This document shows, one piece after another, positions 1 to 9,224 of a stretch of DNA of 64,000 nt (within the stretch, counting starts at the first letter, position 1; each line of letters opens with the position of its first letter). The stretch is taken from positions 496,001 to 560,000 of the forward strand of contig CAVPVB010000007.1 in the NCBI GenBank assembly GCA_963709085.1, in the 5' to 3' direction. The position numbers and the translations under genes are program-made. The notes under the pieces are model-generated. The model had not been told where the DNA came from. It did no database searches and was given only the letters and a program-made list of their open reading frames with translations. This stretch comes from Rhodovastum sp963709085 (lineage in GTDB: Bacteria; Pseudomonadota; Alphaproteobacteria; Acetobacterales; Acetobacteraceae).

Positions 1-811
1 CGAACCAGGTGCCGCCGGCGATCACCAGCACCAGCGACAGGTACTGCCCCGCATAGCGCTCCAGCAGCCGCGTCACCGGCGGCTTGGCGTCTTCGGCGTC
101 CCGCATCAGGGCGATGATCCGGCCGAGCGTGGTGTCGGCGCCGGTCAGCGTCACCTCCACTTCGAGCCGCCCGTTGGTGGCAATGGCGCCGAGCAACGCG
201 GCCTGTCCGGGCGCCACGTCCACCGGCACCGACTCGCCGGTCAGCGAGGCCATGTCGAGGCTGGCGGCGCCCGCCCGCACGATGCCGTCCGCCGGCACGC
301 GGTCGCCGGCGCGCAACTCCACCAGGTCGCCCGGGCGCAGGGCGGCCGCCGGCACCGTCTCGACCACGCCGCCGCGCAGCCGCCGCGCCTGCGTTTCGGT
401 CAGCCGGCCGAGCGCGCGGATCGCCTCCCGCGAGCCGAGCAGGCTGCGTTCCTCCAGCACGTGGCCGATGATCATGACGATCGGCAGCAGCGCCGCCGTC
501 ATCAGGTCGCCGCTCGCCCAGGCGGCGATCAGCGCCAGTGCGATCAGCCGGTCGGCGATGCCGTGCAGGCTGGGCGCGCGCAGGCTGTGCCAGGCGGCCA
601 TCAGCACCGGCACGGCCACCAGCGACGCGGCGGCGCCGGCCACCAGGGTCGCCAGCGCCATGCCGTCGGGAACGGCCAGCTCCCATCCGACGGCCAGCAG
701 CAGCAGCCCGGCCGCCAGCATGGCCAGGGTCAGCCGGGCGCCCAGCAGCAACCGCTCGGCCCGCGCCAGCACCGGCGAGGCCGGCAACCCGGTCACCGCG
801 CTGCCGCTCAT
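1..811 (-). CDS. P-type cation-transporting ATPase, N-terminal part (cut by window edge)
   Basis: Integral membrane pump that couples ATP hydrolysis to cation export. The 270 visible residues hold membrane segments at about residues 23-45, 52-75 and 90-117, then the actuator domain with the TGES phosphatase loop at 191-194 followed by VPVD. The phosphorylation motif and the ion-binding helix lie beyond the window, so the substrate cannot be read; the domain order fits heavy-metal (P1B) pumps. No CxxC metal-binding domain precedes the first helix. It is the last visible gene of an operon with three SPFH proteins. The ATG at 811 lies in the first of three 35-bp tandem copies, and the preceding stop codon overlaps an identical ATGA in the third copy. 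Confidence 0.85.
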   Translation of the reverse strand, partial: MSGSAVTGLPASPVLARAERLLLGARLTLAMLAAGLLLLAVGWELAVPDGMALATLVAGAAASLVAVPVLMAAWHSLRAPSLHGIADRLIALALIAAWASGDLMTAALLPIVMIIGHVLEERSLLGSREAIRALGRLTETQARRLRGGVVETVPAAALRPGDLVELRAGDRVPADGIVRAGAASLDMASLTGESVPVDVAPGQAALLGAIATNGRLEVEVTLTGADTTLGRIIALMRDAEDAKPPVTRLLERYAGQYLSLVLVIAGGTWF

Positions 812-905
812 CGTTCCCGTCCCGCTCGCGCTGCGCTGCCGCTCATGGTTCCTGCCCCGCTCGCGCTGCGCTGCCGCTCATGGTTCCTGCCCCGCTCGCG
901 CGGCG
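801..905. repeat. 35-bp unit repeated three times in tandem
   Basis: Three head-to-tail copies (801-835, 836-870, 871-905), nearly identical; copy 1 has a few changes. Each carries the same CCATGA on the minus strand, which serves as the SPFH stop codon in copy 3 and as the ATPase start codon in copy 1. Because 35 is not a multiple of 3, the three ATGs lie in three reading frames. Confidence 0.85.
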
Positions 906-1897
906 CCGCCGCTTGCGGTTGTGCCCGGCAGGATCAGCCGGGAACCGCCATGCGGGTCGACGGCGATCACCGAGCCGGCCTGGCCCAGCACGGCGGCGAT
1001 GCGCTCGCGATAGAGCCGGTCGAGCAGTCCGGGCCGCCCCGCCGGGTCGTCGCGCGTCTCCAGGGCGGCGATGGCGGCGATTTGGGTACGCACCTTGTCG
1101 ACGCGTTCCTCGGCGTCGGCGCGTGCCTCGGTCAGAATACGGTCCTGATCGCGGTCGGCGGCCTGCAGGGTGAGGGTGGCCTGCGTCCGGGCGGCGGCGA
1201 GACCTTGCTCGGCGCGCTGGGTGGCTTCCAGCACCGCATCGAAGCCGGGTTTGGCTGCCGGCGGCAGCAGCGCCGTGATGTCGGCCCGCGTCACCTCGAT
1301 GCCGAGCGGCGCGCCCTGCACCTCCAGCGCCCGCAGGCGGCGATTGATCTCGCGCGTCAGGTCGCCGCGCAGGGCCTGGCGCTGGGCCTGCACCATCGGG
1401 TCGGTGTCGTCATGTTCGGGGCGGACCACCAGGAACTCGTCGATCGACCGCCCGGCCGCGACGGTGACGGCGCTGGCGGCGAACAGCCGGTTCAGCGCCG
1501 GGTCAACATGAGTCCGCGCCTGGAGGTAGGCGACCGGATCGACCACGTGCCAGGTCAGCGTGGCCCCCAGCAGCACCGCGCCGCCATCACCGGTCAGATA
1601 GGTGCCGGCCTCGGCCGGGGCGCCGGCGGTTCGCGCGACCATTTTCAGCTCGATCTGGCGGGCCGGGGCGGGCAGCAATGCGACCTGTTCGATCGGCCGC
1701 GGCCAGGCCAGCAGCAGGCCGGCCGGCTGCACCCGAACCACCTGCCCGAACCGCAGCACGACAGCCTGCGAATCCGGCGGCACCTGACGGCAGTTGGAAA
1801 CGGTCCAGCCCAGCGCGAGCAGCAGGGTGGCCAGATAAAGGGTGCGAAAGCCGGTCCGCAGCGACTGGACAACCGGCCCGTCCAGCGTGCCGGTCAC
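878..1897 (-). CDS. SPFH/Band 7 domain membrane protein (third of the operon)
   Basis: A 339-residue protein with one N-terminal transmembrane helix (about residues 18-34) followed by a Band 7/SPFH domain, then a charged helical stretch rich in Ala, Arg and Glu (about residues 225-290) typical of HflC and prohibitin oligomers. The family forms ring-shaped membrane scaffolds that hold or modulate proteases and other membrane proteins. It starts 30 bp behind the HflC-like gene, and its TGA overlaps a duplicated ATGA that also serves the downstream ATPase. Sequence divergence from the next gene argues for an old duplication. A role as partner of the P-type ATPase is inferred from gene order only. 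Confidence 0.75.
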   Translation of the reverse strand: MTGTLDGPVVQSLRTGFRTLYLATLLLALGWTVSNCRQVPPDSQAVVLRFGQVVRVQPAGLLLAWPRPIEQVALLPAPARQIELKMVARTAGAPAEAGTYLTGDGGAVLLGATLTWHVVDPVAYLQARTHVDPALNRLFAASAVTVAAGRSIDEFLVVRPEHDDTDPMVQAQRQALRGDLTREINRRLRALEVQGAPLGIEVTRADITALLPPAAKPGFDAVLEATQRAEQGLAAARTQATLTLQAADRDQDRILTEARADAEERVDKVRTQIAAIAALETRDDPAGRPGLLDRLYRERIAAVLGQAGSVIAVDPHGGSRLILPGTTASGGAARAGQEP

Positions 1898-1927
1898 TTG
1901 CGAGGTCCCCTCATTTGCGAGGCCCCC

Positions 1928-2857
1928 TCACTTTCGCGGCCCCGCCGCTTGCGGTCCCAGCACGAGCAGGGAGAACGGGGCGGCGTCGGTGCGCAACACC
2001 AGCCGGGTGTTGCTGCCAACCAGCTGCGCCAGGGTGTCGAGTCCGCGCAGCATCAAATAGAGTTGCGGATCGGCCCGGTAGGCGCGGCCCTGGATTTCGG
2101 CGGCCTCGCGCTGGGCCGCCGCCTCGATCTCCGCCGCTTCGGTGCGGGCGCGCGCCACCGTAATGCGGGCATCGCGCTCGGCGTTGGAGCGGATTTCGGC
2201 GGCGGCGCGCAACCCCTCGGCGGTGCGCTCGGCCGCCGCCGTCTCGCGCTCGGAGCGCATGCGTGCCACCGTGGCCACCAGGCTGGTATCGGGCAGGCTC
2301 AGCGTCTCGATGCCGATCTGCTGCACCTGGATGCCGTAGGTCTGCAGCACCTGGGCCGCCACCTGCGCCTTTAACTGCTGCTCGAAGGCGGTGAGGCGTA
2401 GCCGGGCGGGATCGGTGTTCACCAGATCGGCGAGGGCAAAGCTGCTGGCGGTGACCTGCAGCGCCGAGCCGACAAAGCTGCGCAACTGGCGCGCCGCCTC
2501 GTCCGAATCATTGCGGACCGCGCGGAGAAACTGGCTGATAGGCTCGGGCTCGGCCGGCACCTGCCAGGCGACGTAGGCCTGCAACAGGATGCGCAGGCCG
2601 TCGCGGGTACCGACATCCTGCAACCCGGTCGAGCTGGTGTGCAGGCGCAGGTCAACGGGGATGGTGGCCTGCAGCGGCGCCGGCAGCTTCCAGGCCAGCC
2701 CCGGCTCGGTGAGCACGCGCACCGGGGCGCCGAATTCGGTGACCACCACCGCTTCACCGGCACTGACCATGACCGCGGTGGCGGCCAGACCGGCCCCCGC
2801 CAGGATCAGCAGGGCCAGGCCAAAGCGCAGCGCAACAGGCAGAAGGGACGATTTCAC
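1928..2857 (-). CDS. HflC-like SPFH domain protein
   Basis: A 309-residue protein with an N-terminal membrane helix (residues 8-30), an SPFH domain from about residue 33 (EAVVVTEFGAPVRV resembles the HflC core) and a coiled C-terminal half with an alternating Ala/Glu/Arg pattern (200-260). The GTG start at 2857 overlaps the TGA of the HflK-like gene as GTGA, so the two are translationally coupled, as hflK-hflC are elsewhere. HflKC normally caps FtsH, but no ftsH or hflX is present, and the linkage to a P-type ATPase is not the classical hfl locus. Confidence 0.78.
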   Translation of the reverse strand: MKSSLLPVALRFGLALLILAGAGLAATAVMVSAGEAVVVTEFGAPVRVLTEPGLAWKLPAPLQATIPVDLRLHTSSTGLQDVGTRDGLRILLQAYVAWQVPAEPEPISQFLRAVRNDSDEAARQLRSFVGSALQVTASSFALADLVNTDPARLRLTAFEQQLKAQVAAQVLQTYGIQVQQIGIETLSLPDTSLVATVARMRSERETAAAERTAEGLRAAAEIRSNAERDARITVARARTEAAEIEAAAQREAAEIQGRAYRADPQLYLMLRGLDTLAQLVGSNTRLVLRTDAAPFSLLVLGPQAAGPRK

Positions 2858-4722
2858 GGTTTGCCTACGATATTGTCGGCCGGGTCTCCCGGCGGGGGGC
2901 GCAGGTCGATCACGGGGGCGTCGGTCGCCGGAATGCGATGGTCGATAATGATAACGTCCGTGTTGGCTATGACCGGCAGCAGCCGGGCAAGGCGATGCTC
3001 GAACAGGAAAGCCTCCCCCGCCGCGATCGCCGCGTCGCGGTCGGCGGCGAAGCGGGTGGCGTCGGCGGTCGCCGTGCCGGTGCGTTCCGCCGCGGTCGCC
3101 GGGGCGTCGGTCTCCAGGGCGATGGCGCCCTGCCGTGCCGCCGCCCGCGTGGCCTGCGCCCGGCCGCGCTCGGCGGAGATGCTGGCTTCGGCGTTGATCT
3201 GTGCCGCCTGCACGGCGTGATAGGCATCGGCGGCGCCGCCGGGCGGGTGGATCGCATTGATCACCAACGCGGTCAGGGCCAGCCCGGTGCCGGCGGCATC
3301 GAGGTCCTGCTGCAGGCGGGCGCGCAGGCGGTCGGCGATCGCCTCGCGGTTCTCGCCGAGCACCGCATCGAGGGTGCGGCCGGCGAAGAAGGCGGCCATC
3401 ACCCGCCCGGCCGCCTGACGCAGAAGCAGCACAGGATCGGCAATGCGATAGGTGGCGCGCATTGCGTCCGCATCGGTGAGCCCGATCCGGTAGAACAGGC
3501 GGATGTCGGCATTGACCAGATGAAAACTCTGCTGCCCGGCGCGGGCGGCGGCGATCAGGAACCAGGCCTCGTTGGGGTGCGACTGCTCCCATAGCCGGTC
3601 GGCGCTGTGTGGCGGCGGGTCCTCGGCGCCGACGCGTTCGGACGCGCTGTCACCGGCCAGCCCGATTTCATGGACGGTGCCGAACTCGACCGGCAGCACC
3701 CGGCCGAGCGGCCATGGCAGCACCAGGTGCAGTCCCGGCGGCAGCACCCGTACCGGCGCGCCGAAGCGTTCGTAGATGGCGCGCTGGTCAAACCCGACCA
3801 GGGCGACGCCGGTGAGGCCCCAGCAGAGCAGCAGCAGCACCAGGACCAGTGGCGTGAAGGCGGCGCGGACATAGGCCAGCGCCCAGCTGCGGCTGAAATC
3901 GATGCCCAGATGCTGTCGCACGGGAGCGGCGAGGCTGCCGGTTCCGGCCCCTTCGGCCAGCACGGAGGCCAGGGTGGACCGAACCGCGGCGCGTGCCGCG
4001 GCGGCAGGGGGCGGCGGCAGAAAGCAGCGCCCGACGGCCCGCAGCGCCAGCTCGGCGGCGATGGCGCAGGGCAGTACGGACAGCGCCGCCGCCAGACGCC
4101 CGGCCAGCACGGGCGCCCCCAGTCCCGCGAGGATTTCCAGCAGGCCGGCGGCAGGCAGCACGAGGGTGGGCAGCAACAGCAGCGTCCGCAGCGCCGGTGC
4201 TTCCGGCAACCGCTCTGGCGACATCGCCGCCAGGACGCGCTCGGCCAGCAGCAGCGGGAAGGCAAGGACGATCATCGCCCCGCCCCAGAACCATGCCGCC
4301 TCGGTCACAACCGGCAGGGTATCCGCGACCCAAGCGATCCGGGGCAGCAGGGCGACCGCGATCGCCGAGACGGCCAAAGGCGCCACCAGCAGCGTTTGCG
4401 GCCAGCGCGCCGCCCGCCCCACCCGCGCCGGATCGCCCCGCCGCCGTGCCGACGCCATCACCCAGGTTCCGGCGAGCCCGGTCAACGCCACCAGCAGGGC
4501 GGCCAGCGGCAACAGCGCAAGCCGGGCGCGGACCAGTTCGTGGAGCATCTTTGCCGACGGCAGCTTGCCGGCGAGGAGGTGTGCCGCCGCCAGCGTGACG
4601 ACCGCCAGGCCGATGCCCAGCGCCAGCCAGCGCACCAACCGCACTGCCGAAGCGGCGGTCGCCCGGTCGGGCAGGTGCGCTGCCTCGCGTGGCTCGAGGC
4701 GGGCAGGGGCGATGTCATTCAT
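2854..4722 (-). CDS. HflK-like SPFH protein with a long polytopic N-terminal domain
   Basis: A 622-residue protein, far longer than classical HflK. The first 300 residues form a polytopic membrane domain (hydrophobic segments near 28-48, 66-88, 110-128, 140-160, 175-195 and 205-225), followed by another hydrophobic segment near 300-320. An SPFH domain then begins with VGFDQRAIYERFGAPVRV. The tail is Ala/Arg/Glu-rich and ends in a Pro-rich segment. The ATG at 4722 is chosen because the upstream extension derives from the palindromic repeat element. First gene of an operon coupled to hflC-like, SPFH and P-type ATPase genes. The fused membrane domain has no function I can name. Confidence 0.7.
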   Translation of the reverse strand: MNDIAPARLEPREAAHLPDRATAASAVRLVRWLALGIGLAVVTLAAAHLLAGKLPSAKMLHELVRARLALLPLAALLVALTGLAGTWVMASARRRGDPARVGRAARWPQTLLVAPLAVSAIAVALLPRIAWVADTLPVVTEAAWFWGGAMIVLAFPLLLAERVLAAMSPERLPEAPALRTLLLLPTLVLPAAGLLEILAGLGAPVLAGRLAAALSVLPCAIAAELALRAVGRCFLPPPPAAAARAAVRSTLASVLAEGAGTGSLAAPVRQHLGIDFSRSWALAYVRAAFTPLVLVLLLLCWGLTGVALVGFDQRAIYERFGAPVRVLPPGLHLVLPWPLGRVLPVEFGTVHEIGLAGDSASERVGAEDPPPHSADRLWEQSHPNEAWFLIAAARAGQQSFHLVNADIRLFYRIGLTDADAMRATYRIADPVLLLRQAAGRVMAAFFAGRTLDAVLGENREAIADRLRARLQQDLDAAGTGLALTALVINAIHPPGGAADAYHAVQAAQINAEASISAERGRAQATRAAARQGAIALETDAPATAAERTGTATADATRFAADRDAAIAAGEAFLFEHRLARLLPVIANTDVIIIDHRIPATDAPVIDLRPPPGDPADNIVGKP

Positions 4723-4751
4723 GTCCCGGTTCGCTTCAGGGGGATGGGGTG

Positions 4752-4892
4752 AGGGAAGGCCAGGGCTCTGCCCTGAACCCGCCAAGGGCCGAGAGGCTCC
4801 TGGACCCCCCTCTTCCCAAAGCCCTTAAAACGAATGGGTTCTAAGGGCTCCGCCCTTAGCGGGTCCAGGGCAGAGCCCTGGCCTTCCTTCAC
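4752..4892. repeat. Dispersed palindromic element, copy 1
   Basis: GC-rich element beginning GAAGGCCAGGGCTCTGCCCT and ending with its near-complement, CAGAGCCCTGGCCTTC. Internal stem-loops include AAGGGCTCCGCCCTT. It lies directly behind the cytochrome b561 stop codon and upstream of the HflK-like gene. Related copies are at 30428, 43418, 50548 and 62945. Confidence 0.85.
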
Positions 4893-4895
4893 CAG

Positions 4896-5483
4896 CTATA
4901 CCGCCGCGCGGCGGTGGCCGCCCGCTTCGCCGGCCCGGCAGGTTCTGGTGCGGCACCACATCATCCGGCGCAGCACGCGGTCATGCAGCACGAAACGGTG
5001 CCCCAGCGCCGCCCCGGCGTGCAGGCCGGCCACGGCCAGCAACAGATTGGCGCTCCATTCATGCGCCGTGCTGGCGATGTGGCGCAGTTCCGGCCAGCCC
5101 GGGGCCAGCTCCGGCAGCTTTACCCAGGTGAACACGGCATAACCGTGCACCACCACGTTGAGCAGACCGAGTGCCAGCGTGGTGATCAGCAGCACCACCA
5201 GCCCGATATGCACGCCTTGCGCCGCCAGGTCGCCGAGACCTTTGCGCACCGGCTGGCGGCGGCCCCAGACGGTCTTGCGCCATAGCAGCCGGAACAGGAC
5301 GGCGCCGGCCAGCACGACGCCGAGCACGATATGCACCGAGCGTATCTCCGGCCGGCCGGCGTCACGGGGAAAGAAATCCATGGTCTGACCGATGATCCAC
5401 AGCAGCACGACCAGCAGGAAGGTCAGCCAGTGAAGATAGCGGGTGACCGCGTCATAGCGGAACATATCGGGGGCGTCGCTCAT
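4896..5483 (-). CDS. Cytochrome b561 family protein
   Basis: Four-helix, di-heme b-type cytochrome of the CybB class that oxidises quinol in the inner membrane. The 195 residues show helices at about 15-35, 48-66, 88-112 and 140-162. Candidate axial His residues are in YLHWLTF (18), the second helix (HIVLG) and the last helix (LHAGAALGH). The C-terminal 25 residues are Arg-rich and end where the palindromic element begins, so the tail may be partly repeat-derived. It stands alone between pta and the SPFH operon. Physiological electron acceptor unknown. Confidence 0.85.
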   Translation of the reverse strand: MSDAPDMFRYDAVTRYLHWLTFLLVVLLWIIGQTMDFFPRDAGRPEIRSVHIVLGVVLAGAVLFRLLWRKTVWGRRQPVRKGLGDLAAQGVHIGLVVLLITTLALGLLNVVVHGYAVFTWVKLPELAPGWPELRHIASTAHEWSANLLLAVAGLHAGAALGHRFVLHDRVLRRMMWCRTRTCRAGEAGGHRRAAV

Positions 5484-5625
5484 GCGAACTCCATGCGGGC
5501 GAAACGGGAACGGCCGCTTCCGCCCCCGGGAGGGGGCGATCTGCGGCGGTTCCCCCGGATGCCTTTATATACGGATGCCCTTATATCCGGTTGCGCGACG
5601 TATTGAACGTTTCCCGATAGCAGGC

Positions 5626-5645
5626 GGTCCACCGTGGCGTGGACC
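5626..5645 (-). terminator. Hairpin behind pta
   Basis: GGTCCAC (5626-5632) pairs perfectly with GTGGACC (5639-5645) across a 6-nt loop, 10 bp downstream of the pta stop codon. No clear U-run follows, so intrinsic termination is only likely. Confidence 0.5.
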
Positions 5646-5654
5646 AGGCGGCCC

Positions 5655-7766
5655 CTATTCGGCGGCGACCAGCAGCGGCGGCTTTTCCGCCTGCTTCGCC
5701 TGGATCGCCGTCAGCGCGATGGTATAGACGATGTCGTCCACCAATGCCCCGCGGGACAGGTCGTTCACCGGCTTGCGCAGCCCCTGCAGCATCGGGCCGA
5801 TGCTGATGACGTGCGCCGAGCGCTGCACCGCCTTGTAGGTGGTGTTGCCGGTATTCAAATCGGGGAACACGAACACGCTGGCGCGGCCGGCCACGGCGCT
5901 GTTGGGGGCCTTCTGGCGGCCGACGCTTTCCACGCTGGCGGCGTCGTACTGCAGCGGGCCGTCAATCAGCAGTTCGGGGCGCATGGTGCGGGCCAGCTCC
6001 AGCGCGCGGCGCACTTTTTCCACATCGGCGCCGGTGCCCGAGGTGCCGGTGGAATAGGAGATCATGGCGACGCGCGGGTCGATGCCGAAGGCGCGCGCCG
6101 ATTCCGCCGACTGCACGGCGATGTCGGCCAGCTCCTCGGCCGTCGGGTCGGGGTTCACGGCGCAGTCGCCGTAGACCAGCACCTCATTCGGCATCAGCAT
6201 GAAGAACACGCTGGAGACGTTGCTGACACCCGGCGCGGTGCGGATCAATTGCAGGGCGGGCCGGATGGTGTTCGCGGTGGTGTGCTCGGCGCCGGAGACC
6301 AGCCCGTCCACCTCGTCCAGCGCCAGCATCATGGTGCCGACCACGACGCTGTCCTCCAGCAGGTGCTCCGCCTGCACCTCGGTGAGGCCTTTGCCGCGCC
6401 GCAGAACGGTCATCGGCACGACGTAGCGCGCGCGCACCGCGGCGGGATCGATGATTTCCAGCCCGTCCGGCAAGGTGATGCCCTGCGCGGTGGCGACGTG
6501 GCGCACCCGGTCGGGCTCGCCGAGCAGCACGCAGCGGGCAATGCCCTTGCGCTGGCAGATCGCGGCGGCCTGCACGGTGCGCGGCTCGTCGCCTTCGGGC
6601 AGCACGATGCGCTTGTTGGCGGCGCGCGCGGCCTGCACCAGGCGGTGGCGGAACGCCGGCGGCGGCATGCGCAGCCGGCCGGGCAGGCCGATGCGGGCGC
6701 GCAGCGCGGTGGTGTCGATATTCTCGGCGGCGTGGGTGACCGCCTGGTCCATGCGTTCGGTGTCGTCGGCGCGCACGTGGTGCGACAGGCCGGCCAGCAG
6801 GGCGCCGGTCGCGAAGGTATCCTCCTGGGTGGTCAGGATCGGCAGGTCGGCCAGCCCGGGGGCCCGCACCAGCGCGGCGATCTGCGGCGGCAGCCGTGTG
6901 CCGCAGGTCAGCAGCACCCCGGCGAGCGGCATGCCCTGCATATAGACAAGACCGCTGGCCAGCACGATGTCGCTGCGCTCGCCGGCGGCGACCACCAGCG
7001 AGCCGGGGCGCAGGCGGTCGATCACGCCCTCCACGCCGCGGCCGGCAATAACGAAATTCAGCACCCGCGTATGCGCCAGCGCGCCTTCCTGCTCAATGCC
7101 GAGGCCGAGCGCATCGCGCACATCCTGCAGGCGCAAGGCGGCGAGCCGGGGCTCGAACGGCACCTCGCCCAGCACCGGCACGTCGGCGCCGGTGCCTTCC
7201 GAGGGGGGAGGCACCGGCGCCCCGGGGACTGCCGGGGTGCCGGCGTGCAGATGGTTGATCAGCACGCCGGCGATCGGCGGGGGCTCCTCGGCCTCGGCGA
7301 ACTGGTGCAGGGCCAGTTCGACCGCGGCGGCGCGCGCGGCCGGATCGCGGCCGGTGCCGGACATGACCGGCACCAACGCCGCCGAGAAGGCGCGCGCCAT
7401 CGCGACATTGAGCCGGGTGGCGATCTGCATGCCGGCGTCCGGGGTCAGCCCTTCCACCACGACCGCATCGCAGCCGGCGCCCGCCGCCTCCACCGAGGCG
7501 ACGAGATCCTCCAGCAGCGCATCAAGCCCGCCCGCCCGCACCCGTGCCTCGGCCACCGCGTAGGGGATCGGGTCGGGCACGTCGAGATTGAGGAACGAAC
7601 GGGCGAAATGGGTGGCAAGATCGGCGCTGCCACGGTCGACGGGCTGCATGATCGGCTTGATGAACCCAACCGCGACATGGTCGCGGCGCAGCGCCTGCAC
7701 CAGGCCGAGTGCCATCGAGGTCAACCCGGCATCCCGGGTCACCGGTGCCAGGAAGAAGATCTGCAT
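5655..7766 (-). CDS. pta: Phosphate acetyltransferase, long form
   Basis: Interconverts acetyl-CoA plus phosphate and acetyl phosphate plus CoA. At about 703 residues this is the long Pta form: an N-terminal P-loop-like BioD-type domain (MQIFFLAPVTRDAGLTS), a central DRTGG-type regulatory domain, and the C-terminal catalytic PTA domain starting near residue 380 (IVLPEGDEPRTV), with the conserved GDCAVNPDP and SYSTGTSG segments. The ATG at 7766 follows the ackA stop codon by one base (TGA-C-ATG), so the pair is coupled. Together they make acetyl phosphate and ATP from acetyl-CoA, or activate acetate in reverse. Confidence 0.95.
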   Translation of the reverse strand: MQIFFLAPVTRDAGLTSMALGLVQALRRDHVAVGFIKPIMQPVDRGSADLATHFARSFLNLDVPDPIPYAVAEARVRAGGLDALLEDLVASVEAAGAGCDAVVVEGLTPDAGMQIATRLNVAMARAFSAALVPVMSGTGRDPAARAAAVELALHQFAEAEEPPPIAGVLINHLHAGTPAVPGAPVPPPSEGTGADVPVLGEVPFEPRLAALRLQDVRDALGLGIEQEGALAHTRVLNFVIAGRGVEGVIDRLRPGSLVVAAGERSDIVLASGLVYMQGMPLAGVLLTCGTRLPPQIAALVRAPGLADLPILTTQEDTFATGALLAGLSHHVRADDTERMDQAVTHAAENIDTTALRARIGLPGRLRMPPPAFRHRLVQAARAANKRIVLPEGDEPRTVQAAAICQRKGIARCVLLGEPDRVRHVATAQGITLPDGLEIIDPAAVRARYVVPMTVLRRGKGLTEVQAEHLLEDSVVVGTMMLALDEVDGLVSGAEHTTANTIRPALQLIRTAPGVSNVSSVFFMLMPNEVLVYGDCAVNPDPTAEELADIAVQSAESARAFGIDPRVAMISYSTGTSGTGADVEKVRRALELARTMRPELLIDGPLQYDAASVESVGRQKAPNSAVAGRASVFVFPDLNTGNTTYKAVQRSAHVISIGPMLQGLRKPVNDLSRGALVDDIVYTIALTAIQAKQAEKPPLLVAAE

Positions 7767-7767
7767 G

Positions 7768-9018
7768 TCAGGCCTCCGATGCCATGACATCCGCGGCGTG
7801 ACGGGCCAGCTCGGCGGTGTCGCAGGCGATCATCCATTCCTCGTTGGTGGCGATCACGGCCGCGCAGGGGGTGACATCGGGGGCACTGATCACGCCGCAC
7901 GCCCCGCCGGTCATGCAGGCATTGGCGGCGGGGTCGAGCTGCAGGCCGAGCGAGCGCAGGCGCGCCATCGTCATCGCCCGCACCCGCACCGAATTCTCGC
8001 CGATGCCGCCGGTGAACACGACCGCGTCGAGGCGGCGCAGCGCCGTGGTCAACCCGCCGATATGGCGGGCCAGCCGGTGCACGAACACATCGAGCGCCAG
8101 TCGCGCGCCGGCATGGCCGTACTCGGCGGCGGCTTCCAGCTCGCGGCAATCGTTGGACAGTTCCGAAATGCCCAGCAGGCCGCTGCGGGCGTTCAGCAGC
8201 GCGCCCATCTCGTCCGGGTCCAGCCCGGCTTCGCGCATGATGTGCAGGATTCCGCCGGGATCGACGTCACCCGACCGGGTGCCCATGACCAGACCTTCCA
8301 GTGGGGTCATGCCCATGGTGGTGTCGACGCTGCAGCCGTCCTGCACCGCGGTGGCGGAGGCGCCATTACCCAGATGCGCAATCACGATGCCATGATTGCT
8401 GGGGTTGAGACCGAGCAGCGCCACCGCCTCGCGCGCAACGAAGCGGTGGCTGGTGCCGTGGAAGCCATAACGGCGCACCCCGTAATCACGGTACAGCTCC
8501 ATCGGCAGCGCGTAATGATACGCCTCCGGCCGCATGGTCTGATGGAAGGCGGTGTCGAAGACGGCGGCATGCGGGATGCCGGGCAGCCGGTCCAGCGCCG
8601 CGCGGATTCCCAGCAGCGCCGCCGGGTTGTGCAGCGGCGCGAGCGGAATGCAGGCCTCGATGGCGTCGATGACGGAAGCGGTGAGCAGGACCGACGCACT
8701 GAACCGCTCGCCGCCATGGGCGACGCGATGGCCGACCGCCGTTAACACATCGAACCAGCCCCGGCGCGATATTTCGGCCAGCACGGCGGCAAGCGCGGTG
8801 GGGTGACCGGGGGCATGGCCCGACAAGGAATGATCGGACCGGTCAAGTGGCAGCACCCGTTTGCCGTTGGCATCCCTGAACGTGATGGTTGCGTTGTCAT
8901 CCCCCAGCCGCTCGGCCAGACCCGAGAGCAGTGGCGTGCGCGCCCCGGTTTCGTGGACGGCGAACTTCAGCGACGACGAACCGGAGTTAAGCACAAGGAT
9001 AAGGCAGGGGTGAGACAT
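7768..9018 (-). CDS. ackA: Acetate kinase
   Basis: Phosphorylates acetate with ATP, or makes ATP from acetyl phosphate. The 416 residues carry the family blocks LNSGSSSLKF at the N-terminus, GFHGTSHRFV (catalytic His region), HLGNGAS, the loop GTRSGDVDPG and TGGIGENS near the C-terminus. Length is normal. The ATG at 9018 is preferred over an in-frame GTG at 9030 because GGAG sits 6 nt upstream of it. First gene of ackA-pta, behind a long non-coding leader. Confidence 0.95.
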   Translation of the reverse strand: MSHPCLILVLNSGSSSLKFAVHETGARTPLLSGLAERLGDDNATITFRDANGKRVLPLDRSDHSLSGHAPGHPTALAAVLAEISRRGWFDVLTAVGHRVAHGGERFSASVLLTASVIDAIEACIPLAPLHNPAALLGIRAALDRLPGIPHAAVFDTAFHQTMRPEAYHYALPMELYRDYGVRRYGFHGTSHRFVAREAVALLGLNPSNHGIVIAHLGNGASATAVQDGCSVDTTMGMTPLEGLVMGTRSGDVDPGGILHIMREAGLDPDEMGALLNARSGLLGISELSNDCRELEAAAEYGHAGARLALDVFVHRLARHIGGLTTALRRLDAVVFTGGIGENSVRVRAMTMARLRSLGLQLDPAANACMTGGACGVISAPDVTPCAAVIATNEEWMIACDTAELARHAADVMASEA

Positions 9019-9142
9019 GGACCGCTCCACTTGGCTGGTTGCGACCGCGTCATACTACCTAGAAGGCCGCGCACAGCAAACCCGGCACGAGCGGGTGCGG
9101 ACGAGCCGGCCGGGAGGGGGGATCGTCCCCCTTCGGCGGCTG

Positions 9143-9224
9143 GTTTGGCGGCCTCGAATAGCCTGGCCCAGGTTAACGTTACGCCACCAAACGGCGCCCG
9201 ACCGGCAGCCATGCAGGGGCCTCA
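9143..9224. repeat. 80-bp imperfect direct repeat, copy A
   Basis: Begins TGGTTTGGCGGCCTCGAATA and ends CGGCAGCCATGCAGGGGCCT; matches copy B at 9611-9690 in order and spacing, with the middle diverged. Confidence 0.65.

Noticed and set aside
461..2374. Long plus-strand open frame opposite the SPFH operon
   Set aside because: Extremely Gln/His/Arg-rich composition typical of the antisense of high-GC genes; the minus strand has recognisable SPFH and ATPase motifs. The same applies to long plus-strand frames over pta, cimA and the minus-strand operon at 13-18 kb.
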